Positions 10,681 through 22,786 are shown, numbered from the stretch's first letter. The stretch: DNA of 64,000 nucleotides from Phragmites australis (GCF_958298935.1 NC_084942.1:9493501-9557500), one strand, 5' to 3'. Made by a program: numbers and translations. Notes: a model not told the origin generated them from the sequence alone.

Positions 10681-13600
10681 ATGGACAGAGCATGGATGTA
10701 TGATGCGCCAAGACATGGAGAAATATACATCAAAGGACTCTCTGTTTTTATTGAAGCCGCAGAGAAGGACGCTTTAATTAAGAAGACAAAGGAAATGTAC
10801 TGTCCATGTTCTGACTGCAAGAACCAGAAATTGTGAGACAAATCAAGTGTAATCAAATCGCACTTGATCTTGAGAGGTTTTGTTGAGAATTACAAATGTT
10901 GGTCCAATCACGGCGAACAACGTACAAGCAAATCAAACCAGGACATCACTGCTGATCAAGTAGATGGTGATGATGAGGGAGCAGTCGGAGCCGACAATGA
11001 TTTTATGATGGATGATGAACCCGATGTTGATCTGGATGATGATGCTGACTTTGATCTGGAGGAAATGCTGCGCCACGCTGAACCGCATGTTTTAAGGGAC
11101 ACGAGAGGTTTAGATAATTTCGAGGCATTAAAAAAGGCATCGAACGAACTTTTGTATGAGGAATCGAAGGGCTGTGATAAGGAGTTCACGGTGTTGCATT
11201 CGGTCCTTGAACTTCTAAGGTTGAAGGCCAGCAATGGATGGTCCGACAAGAGTTTCTCGGATCTGTTGAGTCTCTTGGCAAACATGCTTCCGAAGCCTAA
11301 CTCCTTGCCCACCACCACTTATCTGACGAAGAAGCTTATCTGCCCGTTGTCATTGGATGTGCAAAAAATACACGCGTGTCCGAACCATTGTATCCTGTAC
11401 CGTAAAGAGTACGAAGCCTTGGATAGATGTCCAGTGTGCAATGCGAGTCGGTACAAGTGGAATGATGATTGCGAGGACGAAGTTGCTTCCGCCAACACGA
11501 AGAAGAAAAAAAGTAATGCTGGTCGTGACGAAGAAGACACTTCTTCCAACACGGAGAAGAAGAGAAGAAGTCCTGCGATGGTGATGTGGTACCTACCAGT
11601 GATACCCCGCTTGCAGCGCCTGTACTCGAACCCTAGGGACTCTGAACTGATGCGTTGGCATTTCGATAAGCGCAAGAAGGATGGAACTAAGCTTCGACAC
11701 CCCGCAGATGCTAGGCAATGGAGAAAGTTCGATGCCATGTATCCAGAGTTCGCTGAAGAACCAAGGAATGTAAGGTTCACGTTGAGTACGGACGGAATGA
11801 ATCCTTTCGGTGACATGAGCACCTCACATAGCACTTGGCCAGTGGTCCTTGCCATCTACAACCTTCCTCCATGGCTATGCATGAAGCGGAAGTACCTTAT
11901 GCTGTCCACTCTTATCCAAGGACCGAAACAACCAGGCAACGATATAGATGTGTTTCTGGAACCATTGATGGAAGATATGGCGAAACTGTGGAACGAGGGG
12001 GTCCGGGTATGGGATGAATTCCGACGACAGTACTTCACGCTGAAAGCAATGATTTTTGTTACCATCAATGATTATCCCGCCCTTTTTAACCTATCTGGAC
12101 AGGTTAAAGGGAAGCAAGGATGTGCAGTGTGCTTGGATGAAACCGCATCTGTGTACCTTCCGTACTCACAGAAGGTAGTGTACACCCGCCACCGACGGTT
12201 CTTACTCAGAACTCACAGATACCGCAATATGAAGAAATATTTTGACATCACGGTTGAGGAAGATACTGGCCCGAAACCTCGCAGCGGGACACGAGTGTTT
12301 GAAATGGTCAATAGCATCAAGGTTGTTTTTGGGAAGCCGCCGAAGGGTACAAAGAAGAAGAAAAGTGAGACGCCGACCAGCATGCTGTGGAAGAAGATGC
12401 CAATTTTCTTTAAGTATTTGCCCTACTGGAAGGACTTGGACGTCCGTCACAGCATCGATGTGATGCACGTTGAGAAGAATGTGTGTGATAGCATCATTGG
12501 CCTCTTACTAGACATACCAGGTAAGACAAAGGATGGAATCAAGTCACGTAAGGACTTGGTGCATTTTGAAATTAGGCCAGAGCTACACCCTGAAGACAGA
12601 CCAAATAGAAAACATTATCTTCTGCCGGCTAGCTACTCTCTGACACCTGAGGAGAAAAAGGCACTGTGCAAGTGCTTACGTGGGGTGAGAGTCCCGACTG
12701 ACTACTCATCCAACATTAAGAACCTAGTCTCAATGAAATATTTGAAGCTAATCGGCATGAAGTCTCACGATTGTCATGTGATGATGACGCAGATGCTCCC
12801 TATTGCAATAAGGGGTATCAAGCCGAGATACATAAAGGTGGTCATCACACGGTTGTGTCACTTCTTCAACGCAATTGCTCAGAAGGTGATCGATGCTGAA
12901 AAACTGGGTGCTCTACATAGTTCGTTGGTAGAGACTCTGTGCCAACTTGAGATGTGCTTTCCTCCATCTTTTTCGATATCATGGTACACCTCTTGGTTCA
13001 CATTATGAATGAGATAATTGCGCTGGGCCCCGTATTCTTACATCAGATGTATGCGTTTGAACGGTACATGGGCATTCTGAAGGGCTATGTACGGAATCAT
13101 GCTCACCCAGAGGGTTCAATGATCGAGGGCTACAGTACCGAGGAAGTCATTGAGTGTTGCATCGATTACATAAAAGATTCTAATCCCATTGGTGTACCTG
13201 TATCTCGACATGAGGGGAGGTTGTCTGGGAGAGGGACCAAAGGAAAGAAAAGATTCATCGATCATGATTACAAAGCAGTGGAAGAAGCACATTTCACCAT
13301 ATTGCAGCAGATCCAGTTAGTGGCGCCGTACGTCGAGCAACACCTAAAGGAGCTGTACACAAAAAATCAAGGCTGCTCGTATGATTGGATCTTGAAAGAG
13401 CACAAGCGTCGCTTCACCACATGGTTCAAGAACCAAAACCTTCCGGACGGTGAATCTCTAGATAAAAAAATGTTAAAATGTTGGACTGTGGCCCATCAAG
13501 TTTAGTTATGTCATGGCAAGCGTATGACATTAATGGGTACACGTTTTATACCAAAGCAAAAGACAACAAGAGCACGACCCAAAACAGCGGAGTTCGAACA

Positions 13601-14053
13601 GAAGCCTATGACACAACAGGGGAAAAGGTCACCTACTATGGGTTCGTAGAAAAAATCTGGGAACTCGACTATGGAGTGAATCTACAGATTCTCGTCTTTC
13701 GGTGCAAATGGGTCAAACACCCAAATGGCGTGGCGGTGGACAACTACAGCTTCACAATTGTCGACCTCAGCATTGTAGGCCACAAAGATGACCCGTGGGT
13801 ACTCACTGATCACGTCGCATAAGTTTTCTATATAATCGACCCCGCAAATGAAAAGAAGCACGTAGTTGTTGCCGGAAAACAAAGAATTGTCGGAGTCGAG
13901 AATGTGGAGGATGCGGAAGAATACAATCAGTTCGATGACGTGCCACCTTTTGGAGATCCAGAAAAGATCAAACTTGTAGAAGCAACCCTCGATAGATCTG
14001 TGATGCCGTACATGCGTCTGGATGGTGTAGGGAAAACAGTTCAAGGCAAATAG
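10681..14053 (+). pseudogene. tnp2: tnp2 transposase of CACTA-1, broken by stops and frameshifts
   Basis: This is the catalytic transposase of the CACTA superfamily. The start MDRAWMYDAPRHGEIYIKG is the family's usual N-terminal Transpos_assoc domain, with a CPCSDCKN zinc-binding motif. An acidic linker follows (about 10960-11070), then a second cysteine cluster (CPVCNASRYKW near 11430) and the Transposase_21 core (about 11590-12500) with LSTDGMNPFGDMSTSHSTWP and IDVMHVEKNV, conserved blocks that probably hold catalytic acids. The HLLVHIMNEI and FERYMGILKGYVRNH blocks and the C-terminal domain (SGVRTEAYD..., about 13590-13760) come last. Lesions visible are a TGA at 10834, a one-T loss in a T run near 12974, a frameshift near 13470-13490, and TAA at 13820 where relatives have Gln. 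No intron is needed. The frame ends at TAG 14051-14053. It is nearly full length and only lightly damaged. Confidence 0.92.
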
Positions 14054-14293
14054 TGCAATGTTATGCGACATATTTTTCTAATGTGATAGAACCCTGAAAT
14101 TTGTATACAATTAGGATAAGCTTTAATTTGTATTATGGACTTGTATGCATTTAAGATGCTTCAATATGTAATAGATTATTTAAGATGCTTTAGTACGTAA
14201 TAGAACATTTAAGATGCTTTAATATGTAATAGAATAGTATTTCCCAAACTAGCAAAAAAAACATTCAACAGGTTTCCACAAATAGTTTACTTA

Positions 14294-14486
14294 AGGAACC
14301 GCCTGTGGAAATGGATTTTCACCGGCGGTTCACCTAAGGAACCGCCTGTGGAAATGATCCATTTCCACAGGCGGTTCTTTAGGTGAACCGCCTGTGAAAA
14401 TCCATTTCCACAGGCGGTTCACCTAAGGAACCGCCTGTGAAAATGATTTCCACAGGCGGTTTCTTAAGTCAACCGCCTGTGGAAAT
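14294..14486. repeat. Internal array of the CACTA-1 terminal motif
   Basis: About ten copies of ACCGCCTGTGGAAA in both orientations lie between the two genes, 9 kb from one end and 6 kb from the other. Directly after it comes a TATA box for the second gene. The motif, alternation and spacing are those of the end arrays. Confidence 0.88.
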
Positions 14487-14492
14487 CGTTCC

Positions 14493-14503
14493 TATTTATA
14501 TAA
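14493..14503 (+). promoter_or_regulatory. Likely TATA box of the second CACTA-1 gene
   Basis: TATTTATATAA lies seven bases after the internal repeat array and just before a GC-rich stretch that looks like a transcribed leader. The position mirrors the array and TATA arrangement upstream of tnp2. Confidence 0.55.
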
Positions 14504-16818
14504 CCGCGCGCGGCCCCGAAAACCCTATTGCTTTCAGAATACTTCGACCTCGCCGTCAGGCTGTCCGCCTCCCGCGCTCTCCCTTTCCGCCGAGTGCGAC
14601 CGCGCCGAGGACCCGCCGCCGCTGCCGAGTTCGGAGCGCCGTGGAGGAGCCGCCGCCGCCGCCGAGTTCAACACCGTCGAGGAGGAGCCGCCGCCGCCGC
14701 CGTTGCCGCCGAGTTCGACAGCGCCGAGGAGGAGCCGCGCCGCCGAGGTCGACAGCGCCGAGGAGGAGCCGCCGCCGCCGGTGAGTAGTTCCATATCCCC
14801 CTCCCGGCCGAGCCGTCGTAGTCGGTTCTCCGGCCGGTTGTGTGTTCCCCCCCCCCCCCCTTATCTGTGATGCCGGCCATCGTGCCGTGGTGCAGCGCCA
14901 CCGGTGAGTAGCTTCGTTTCCCCCTCTCGGTCGAGCCGTCGTAGTTGGTTCTCCGGCCGGCCGTGTGTTCCCCCCTCCCCTTCTCTGTGATGCCGGCCAT
15001 TGTGCCAAAGTTTTAGAACCTAACATGTGAGAACTCACTCTTGTAATGAATATTTAGTTTGCATTTTCTCTTGCATAAGAACACATACAGAAACAGAATA
15101 TAGCTTTGAATTGTTAGCTCAGCTTTGAATTCCCATGTCTTTTGTTGATTCTGAATAAAACACGAGTAGACCTACTTCCTGCTGAATCACATCATTGCAG
15201 AGGTGTAAGATAGTGCCTTTCCCACTATCTAGTTGTTTGTCAAACATTGATTGAGTGATTAGGTTTTCCTAAAGGAGTCCAAACAGACACAGAGATCAAA
15301 GGTCTAGACTTCTAGCGCAACTGAAGCCTCCCCTTCTCATGTGCAACCCCACCTACTGAACAACCCAACCAGCATTCTGGCCTGAGCAATATTACATGCA
15401 CTCAACTCACAAGACAAAAAACCTTCCATTATTCTTGAAATTTTTAAAAGCTAGATTTCATTTGAGTTGTTATTTCAATGCTAGAACACCATATTCCTCT
15501 GTTTCTAATTTCTGAACATAACTCCTACAGATATTCCATTTGATCTTTTGTTTGGTCTAAGTTGCTTGTCTATATCATGGCTATGATAAACATTGTACAT
15601 GGGAGTACAAACAACACTATAATTGTGAGCCCCGTTTGCTAACTAAACCTGACCATATCACTTATGAAATATAAATTGTTAGACCCTTAACTTGGTTCAT
15701 CAATTTCACATCTATCCTTATCTTGGAGTATGTAGATGGATTGCCCAAAGATTTAAGTTCTCATTAAAAAAATATGCATATGTGAAGGATGGTACAAGGG
15801 ATAAGTTCAGTGTATATGACATTGTACCAATTCAGAATTCAGTTATCCTTCACCATAGACCATAGTAGACCAATCAGAGCATCTTAGGTACTTTTGGTAC
15901 AAGGCATATATCAGTTTTCATTTGAATTGTTTTTTGTATGAATGATATACTAACAAATGAAAGTGATTCCCGAATCAATATAGCATGATGCTATAATGGG
16001 ACAGCCAACATGGTAAGAATAATCGAGTAAGCATATTCTTAGGTAGTTAGCTGCTGAGATCAGGATTCGAGAAGAGGAAGGGTATTTGCATAAGAAGATT
16101 CTGAAAGCTGCAAAACTACAACCATAACTGAAAGAAAAAAATTAAGAGGTGAAATCGGATACCTGTTTCTCTTGCTATCTGTCTTGACTTCCACCCCAGC
16201 CCACTCGATCCTCCCCTCAGCTATGCGACATACTTGCGCACGGAATCTGCAATCCATCACAGGTTAAAAAAACAAAGAAATCAGCTGAGCTAAGTGTTGG
16301 AATGTAATCTGTCAATTCCGTCCATCTCGGCTCTCCTTCCATTCTCGCCCGATAGTATTCTATAAATCGGTAGCTTGAGTATGTTTCTGAGGTAGAAAGC
16401 ATAGTTGATACCAGGTGTATTAGTAACTAAGTACATGTAGAATAGCCAAAAGTTAAGTGCATAAAGTGCTATTGGAGCCAATCTTTTCTATAAATGGCAC
16501 CACCCGTCTTGCAAACTTCACGTAGAAGCTTCCTTTCCCGTGTTATAGAGCAAATCCTTGTTCAAAAGCTTAATCTATCACAATGGTGATCACCAGAAGG
16601 AAGACCCTCATTCTTTACTTCAGGTTTCTAGACTTTGACATTGCGGCGTTCGAATAATCCAATATTGTCATTCTCTGCTCTCTAATTTCCATGCTTTTCT
16701 TGTGTTCTATGATACTCCATTTTGCATTTTACACTACTACTAAATTCCCCTTTTTTTCGTACTAGCATACTTGTTAGCTTTTTCTGGACAACAATAATCC
16801 AGCGGTCGATTCAGTACT
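14504..16818 (+). other. Leader exon and long leader intron of the second CACTA-1 gene (inferred)
   Basis: From 14504 to 14780 the DNA is very GC-rich with GCCGCC runs, then gives CCG|GTGAGTAG, a strong splice donor. The following AT-rich DNA to 16818 shows no coding and may be a leader intron. The Arg/Pro-rich frames at 14437-14788 have the composition expected of GCC repeats and I do not call them genes. No acceptor could be fixed with confidence. Confidence 0.45.
14779..15006. repeat. Tandem duplication of about 123 bp containing a splice-donor sequence
   Basis: The first copy starts CCGGTGAGTAG near 14779 and ends CTGTGATGCCGGCCATCGTGCC; the second starts near 14902 and ends CTGTGATGCCGGCCATTGTGCC. 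Both hold the phrase GAGCCGTCGTAGT and a C-rich run. Each copy therefore offers the same GTGAGTAG donor. Confidence 0.8.
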
Positions 16819-19800
16819 ATGGGGCAGAAGAGGACAGTAACCCCGAAGAAACCAGAAGCAACCAGGATGTCGGATGTTGCAACAGAGGTCTCCCCGGCAC
16901 AGAGGACGCTCACAATAGAGACCTCCCCGGCACAGAGGTCGGATAGGGATCCAAGCCCACACCAACCGTCCTCCTCCGACAGCAGCAAATGCTCGGGCTC
17001 GTATCACAGCCCGAGCCCTGTTCCGTGCGAGCGGGAGATCCGTCGTCGGGAAAGTGACAACGAGTACGATCCCGCCGAAGAGGTATTTAGTTGAGTCAAT
17101 GCATTTCATACTTGTTACATGGAGGAATATCTTCTGTTGATGTCAACTCTCATTTATTTTCTCTCTAGAGGGTGAGGGTGCCAAGATCTTCACGTTGATC
17201 ATCCGCGCCACAACATTCTGCGCCACAACCCACCGCTACATCTGTGCCCGAAACTGCGGGTCCCTCTGGGCCGATGCTGAAACGAAGAAGGGGCGAGCGT
17301 AGCAGGAACAAGTTGCCGTCCGGCATTTTTACAATAACACAGGTCGGAGTTGAAGGGGAGCCTATTGCACCTCGTGAGGCCTGCGCCAAATTCCGCAACG
17401 GTTGCGGATTCCTTGTCAAGGAGTACGTCCCAATCACTGTAACTGATTGGCGATTGGTGTCGGATGAGACGAAGGATTTTTTATGGGCAACATTGCAGAG
17501 AACCATCCGATTACCCTCGGGAACAGAGGAAGCAGCCAAACAGAATGCATTGAAAACTATGGGAAAAAGTCTCCGGGGTTGGAAGAGTGAGCTCAACAAG
17601 GAATTCGTGAAGAAGAATCTGGTACCCTTTAATAAATACGGAAAAATTACACCAGAGCAATGGGCAGAGTTTGTTAGGCAGAAGACCACACCTGATGCCA
17701 TCAAACTGGGTGAATCGTTCAAGCAACTTGCGAAGAAGAATAAGCACCACCATCACCTGGGCACTTCTGGGTACGCCCCCAAAATTCCTGAGTGGAGGAG
17801 GCAAGAGGAAGAGGCTGCCCGGGTTGGGAAACCCAACCCTTTAGAAAATTGTGACGAGCGAAGTAGGAACTGGGTCTATGCTCAATCACAACGAACCGAG
17901 TCTGGGGACTTAGCCTTCAATAGCCCCGAGACCATGGAGGTGACCCAGACCATCCAAAGGCTTGCTAACGAAGGGTCTATAGAGGCTGACAGGGAGAATG
18001 ACCTGCTTACCAAAGCCCTGGGGAACAAGGAACACCCGGGTCGCACTCGAGGCATCGGATCAAAAGTGGGCTAGAAGCATGGGTTCCCAAACGATGCGGG
18101 CCAGTACAAGACACGAACTAGATATAAGAAGACCCTAGAGGAACAGATACAAGAACAAGTTAAGGTCGAATTCATGAAGATGTGGAATGAAAAGGAGAAG
18201 GAAAGGGCGGCATTAATGCTGATAGAGCAACCAACCAGCCCAGGATTTCGGAGCAGTGTCGGGTCCACACATTTCGATAGCCAGAGATATCCTGTGGATG
18301 AAATCAAAGAGGCTACCCCTTGCATTCTTCATGTTCCGGTCGGCAAGGGAGACTTCACTGTCGAGGCTGCCACTGGCCAGGCCATTCCAGGCTGTGTGTT
18401 TCACAGTCAAGATATTCCGGCCGGTTACGCCAAGGTACAAGTGGACTCGGTGCAACCGATTTTCAGGAAGTACAAGCTCGAAATCAACGCACCTGAGGGT
18501 ATTGAGATTCTCGATGAGGCTGTTGGAAACTTCATTTTGTGGCCCAGACGGGATATCATAGTAAGCTGTCCGAAGTCACAATCGCCAGCGTCCCGCCTAT
18601 CCCAAGGCCCTGCATATCTGCCTCAGGCATCGCTGCCCCAGAGCCAACCCACTCCGCCTCAGGCACCTCAGCCCTAGAGCCAACCGACTCCGCCTCAGGC
18701 ACCTCAGCCCCCATGCCAACCCACTCCGCCTCAGGCACCTTCGCCCCCGCGCCTGGTATCTCCGCCGCAGGCAACTTCGCATCGTGCTTCACCGTCTACA
18801 ACTCAGGCACCTCCGCCTCCAGCGTCTCTGACTCCGGCGTCTCCGCCTCCTGCACATCCATCACCTGAGCATCGGAGAGTTCCTACAATGATTACCCCGT
18901 ATGAGAAGATTGAGCTACCTGATCCGATGAAGAGGTGGCTTCTGTCCTCGTCAAAACCAAAGGCATCATCCGCACAGGAATCTCCAGCGAAGGGCAATCT
19001 CACGAAAGAGATCGTCAAAGCATTAAGTACGTCACAGATAGATTTTGTGCCTACACTAGATGTTCCCGAAAAATATGAGCATGGCAAGCCATTTCTGCCA
19101 TCATTTCAACTCCAGGAAGGTCCGTGGGAGATGAGGAAATTCCACGAATGGTACATGAGGGCATGTCGCGTGGGCCTCTCCATAATCACTGCTTCTGTCC
19201 CCGCTAACGTTTATCTAAGCGGAGACAACTACCTCATGTTGGATTTCAAGGACATGCACGCTGTGTTCCGCCTCGACAAACTTGACATCAATCTCATAAG
19301 CGTCTGGTGCCTGTAAGTGCCAACAATCTATCTCTACGTTCATAAGTGTACCAATATATGTTATAGAAGCTAATGACTATTAATTTGTTCTGTAGGATGC
19401 AATTTAACGATGCAGATAAGTTAAAGAGGCCTGTCGGATTCCTTGATCTGCAACGAATTTCCCAGCCAAACATGATCGTGAACATAAGGACTGATGACCC
19501 TAGGATTAAGGGGAAGAGTAAAAAGGATAAAGCACGGGTCATAAAAGAAGCAACCAAAACAAAAAGGCTCGAAATGTCAACCTACGTAGGAAGGGCTATG
19601 CTTGAAATGCAGGACAAGGACTGCATCTTCGCTCCCTACAACTTTAAGTAAGTGTGATACGTTATGATTCTAACATAAGTGTTCAACTTAGTTGATTGAT
19701 CAAGAATCTAACAGAAGTATTCATGTAGCAATCACTACATTTGTATAATACTGATGCCGAAGTCGAGCAGACTCGTGGTCCTTGACTCTGCCGATTTCCA

Positions 19801-20442
19801 ACAAAAATCCTACCAAGATTTCATTGATATTATACAGAGGTAAAGGAAGTCTCCCATACTTAAAATTCTTATACATTATTTATGAATTGATAATTACTTG
19901 TTGGTATTCGAATAGGGCCTACAAGTGGTACGTAATGAAAGGTGGGATACACGATACGGACAGGCCGGATGCGATGACAGTCCGTACACATTTTCCGGTA
20001 CTAACACAACTTCTAATTCTTGTATTCCACTATTAATGACGAATAGTTTTATTGAACTAACGAATACGTTGCGTTTTTTTAAGTGCCACAAGCAAGGTTT
20101 CAATACCGTTCTTTGTGGATACTATGTTTGCGAATTTCTTAGGATAAACGGGAGGTACACAACGAACCCTGAGGACGTAAGTCACCATTGCGCTTGCACA
20201 TTCTTATTTGGTTATGTTTCCGTTGTTAGTAGTGTTTTAACTCTTTTAGTGTGTTTTCAAACCAGGCAAGGATGATTCAATGTGCGAACCAAGCTCTCAC
20301 CGATAAAGAAATCCAAAACGTCCAACGTGACATGTGCCGGTTTATTATGCACGAAGTCATCCACAAGAACGGTAGATTCTTTGATCGCGGAGGCGAATTA
20401 GCTAGCCATCCGAGACTTTGTGTGTGGGACAGCGACTCTTAG
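16819..20442 (+). pseudogene. Second CACTA-1 gene: Transposase_24 and Ulp1-like protease protein
   Basis: Seven exons can be read: 16819-17082, 17169-19312, 19396-19647, 19729-19839, 19916-19997, 20084-20176 and 20266-20442, all with GT/AG borders and matching phases. The first part is basic and serine-rich. Exon 2 holds the plant Transposase_24 region (GIFTITQVGVEGEP to about 18070), a helical stretch, a conserved IPAGYAKVQVDSVQP block, a proline-rich linker (18560-18870) and the start of the C-terminal half. The last exons form a C48/Ulp1-like protease: NHYICIILMP (His), VVLDSADF (Asp) and [16 protein letters not shown] (Gln and Cys). Lesions are TGA at 17196 near the start of exon 2 and TAG at 18072 where relatives have Trp. 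In-frame readthrough otherwise spans the whole protein. The role of the protease in transposition is not known to me. Confidence 0.9.
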
Positions 20443-20600
20443 CTATATAGGCTTGTGATGTTGTAAATACTGTTTTGTAAATATTGCTGTACTTGTGTTA
20501 AATGTTGAAATATGTGATGTTATTCATATTGTTATTGAAACTGTGTGAAATCTGGATGGAATAAAATATATTCTATTTATTTTTTTGAAATAAATACATA

Positions 20601-20958
20601 CCACAGGCGGTTCTCCTACGGAACCGCCTGTGCAAATCTTTATATCACAGGCGGCAGCTAATGTGGACCCCGCCTGTGGAAATGGATTTCCACAGGCGGT
20701 TGTCTTAACGAACTGCCTGTGGAATTCCATTTCCACAGGCGGTTATCTTAACGAACCGCCTGTGGAAATCCATTTCCACAGGCGGTTGACATTAGGAACC
20801 GCCTGTGTAAATAGATTTCCACAGGCGGTTCGTTAAGATAACCGCATGTAGAAATCCATTTTCACAGGCGGTCACTTTTGCGCCTGTGGAAATTCCACAG
20901 GCCTTCTGTCAGAGGCGGGTGCGCCAAACGCCTGTGAAAAGGCTTTTCCACCCGCCTG
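20601..20958. repeat. Right subterminal repeat array of CACTA-1
   Basis: This is the same ACCGCCTGTGGAAA motif in alternating orientation as at the left end. The units nearest the end diverge (GGCGGGTGCGCC, CCCGCCTG). Confidence 0.9.
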
Positions 20959-20981
20959 TACAGTATCGTTTTGTAGTAGTG

Positions 20982-21200
20982 CCTTCCAGTCAGGTTCAGA
21001 TTTAGGTTCCTTCTCGGACTAGCTTTCGCTCTCTTATCGAAGGTCTGTGCGCTGTCTCCCGTCGTCCTCATGACTTTAATGTATATCCTTCGTCCTCTAG
21101 GCCTCATCGTATTCCTTCGTCCTTCGTTCCTTATCTCTAAGCTTCTTTCTTTGGACTCCTCTCCTACTTGTGCCCTTCGGTCCTCATGCCTGGGCTTGGC
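20982..21200 (-). mobile_element. LTR-like fragment right of CACTA-1 (partner of 9400-9738)
   Basis: It starts with the second CCT target copy. On the minus strand it has repeated GACGAAGGA phrases and no coding, like the upstream (U3) part of an LTR whose TATA box would be at 9518-9525. It abuts the Ty3-B gag sequence, so either the LTR element was nested there or a deletion joined them. Confidence 0.35.
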
Positions 21201-22049
21201 CCTTTCGGCTTCACTTCCATTGTTCATAGGGCCAGATGGCCACCGCGATCTCCATTACAGAAGGATGGCCCATGGGTGTGTGACCACCTATGCGCCACCT
21301 CTGATCACAGGTGCACAAACTCACACCGGTGTCAAGTATGATGATACTCGTTCTGCCGATGATCATTTCCTTGGAACCAATTTTTTAGGTTTTTCTGATT
21401 TTTCTGCAATGCACATGGGCAACATTTTAAACTAGAGTTTCCTTGTTTTGATGGTACTCAACCCCATCTGTGGAGGAATCAATGTGAGGATTATTTCGAC
21501 CTGCATGCGGTGCTGAAGGAACAGTGGGTTCAAACTGCTGCATATCATTTTGTGGGAGCAACTATGGCTTGGATTCACAGGCAGAGCCGAGTAATCATGT
21601 GGGAGGATTTCTGTACCAAATTGTTGGAGTGATTTGGGTGAGAACAGTATGAGGATCAGATCAGGCAACCTTTTGAAATCCGGCAAATACAATCGGTTTC
21701 TTAGTACAGAGAGAAGTGTGAGCCCTTAATGCACCAGATTTTGGCACACAATTCGACATTTGATATGGTGTTTTCATGATGAGATTCATTGATGGTCCAT
21801 GAGAGGATATCAAGGCAGTGATCATGCTACATAGGCCTAGGGATTTGGACATTGCCTGTTCCCTCGCTACTCTACAGGAAAGTTTGTCTGCATCTTGCCG
21901 TTAGCAGGTTGATCGGGTGATTGGTTAATCATTTGCATCTATGCCACAAGCTCGGGCTCCGTCCATGATGACTAATTATGTGAGACTTCCATTTGATACA
22001 ATGGCAACCGATCGTCAGGGTACTGATGATGCTTGTGCAGCAAAACAAG
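21201..22049 (+). pseudogene. Ty3-B gag fragment (first part), up to the CACTA-2 insertion
   Basis: The capsid-type retrotransposon gag domain is readable across stops: GHRDLHYRRMAHGCV near 21237, then EFPCFDGTQPHLWRNQCEDY near 21430-21500 and AYHFVGATMAWIH near 21540-21580. The sequence breaks at AAG 22047-22049, where CACTA-2 begins. The gag resumes at 44117 with the linker and zinc knuckle expected next. The host element is old, with several stops. Confidence 0.8.
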
Positions 22050-22150
22050 CATTACAATAGAATAGATCATTCGTGCCGAGTCAGCAGTGCCAGCTAGACC
22101 AAAATTGGCATTATGAAGTATCAGTGCTAGTTCGTAACATTCCACGCTTG
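22050..22150. repeat. Left end and subterminal repeats of CACTA-2
   Basis: A decayed inverted terminus is followed by GCAGTGCCAGCT and TATCAGTGCTAGTTCG, degenerate copies of the TATCAGTGCCGGTTC motif that fills the right end at 43870-44098. Confidence 0.7.
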
Positions 22151-22554
22151 TGTCACGATCCCTAGTCGATCAAACACCCAAATCAACACATAACATCAGC
22201 AATACCTCAATCTCATTGAGTATCAGGGCCAATCGAGTCAAATACAGCAAGAGGATACAATTTATGGAGAAATTAGAAGCATAGACTAGGAACTAGCAAT
22301 AGGCTGGGTACAAGAGAGGGGATTGGGGAAGGAGAGATCAGAGAAGCAGAGGATTGGGAATGGAGGATAGAGCTCGGGGAAGAAGAATAGATGCTTGAGG
22401 GAGAAGAAGATGTTCTTGGTGGTTGTTCTTTGATGGACGCCTCTGTCCATGTTTTCCCCCTTTTGTAGTTGCCTCTCTCTGATGGCTTGACCCACCTGAC
22501 AATCAAGGACGATGGCTGGGCCCACTTGGCAGCCGGAGAGCCAAGTCCGTGACA
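22151..22554 (-). repeat. LTR (3' type) of a minus-strand LTR retrotransposon with purine tract
   Basis: On the minus strand the LTR opens TGTCACGGACTTGG at 22554, right after a purine tract AAGGGGAGGAGAA (22567-22555), and ends GATCGTGACA at 22151, giving 404 bp. The upstream internal region continues to higher coordinates and is interrupted by the hAT element. I find no matching second LTR in the window. No pol sequence identifies its superfamily. Confidence 0.7.
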
Positions 22555-22567
22555 TTCTCCTCCCCTT

Positions 22568-22786
22568 GAGACTCGGCTTGCCCTCAAGCTGATAGAGTGG
22601 AGAGCTCGTGAAGTATCGGATCTCCAGAATTCCAAACTTGAGTGGTGAATTGGTTGTTCAGGATCTCCAGCTGGTTGCGCCATCCTTTCATCCGACAACT
22701 GAGTAATCGAAACCCACCACCAAGCTTCTGCTGCTGATAGCAATAGCTCGGATGTCACCCACTTCACTGTATACCCTCCTTGCATG
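22568..22786 (-). other. Internal 3' region of the minus-strand LTR element
   Basis: This sequence continues at 23742 once the hAT element and one copy of its 8-bp target duplication (CTTGCATG) are removed. The minus-strand frame stays open through it (SLRASRVSRGG just before the purine tract), but I recognise no domain. Confidence 0.45.

Larger units (their letters stand above)
9739..20981 (+). mobile_element. Complete CACTA (En/Spm) transposon CACTA-1
   Basis: The left end reads CACTACTACAAAACC and the right end is the complement of CACTACTACAAAACGATAC. The 3-bp target duplication CCT lies at 9736-9738 and 20982-20984. The element is 11.2 kb. Both ends carry dense arrays of a short motif (ACCGCCTGTGGAAA) in both orientations, and it holds two genes on the plus strand: tnp2, then a spliced Transposase_24/Ulp1 gene. 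This is the standard layout of an autonomous grass CACTA element. Both genes now carry lesions, so this copy should be non-autonomous. Confidence 0.95.

Noticed and set aside
14437..15038. Long Arg/Pro/Ala-rich frames on both strands
   Set aside because: They come from GCC/CCG simple repeats in a leader and are open in several frames at once.
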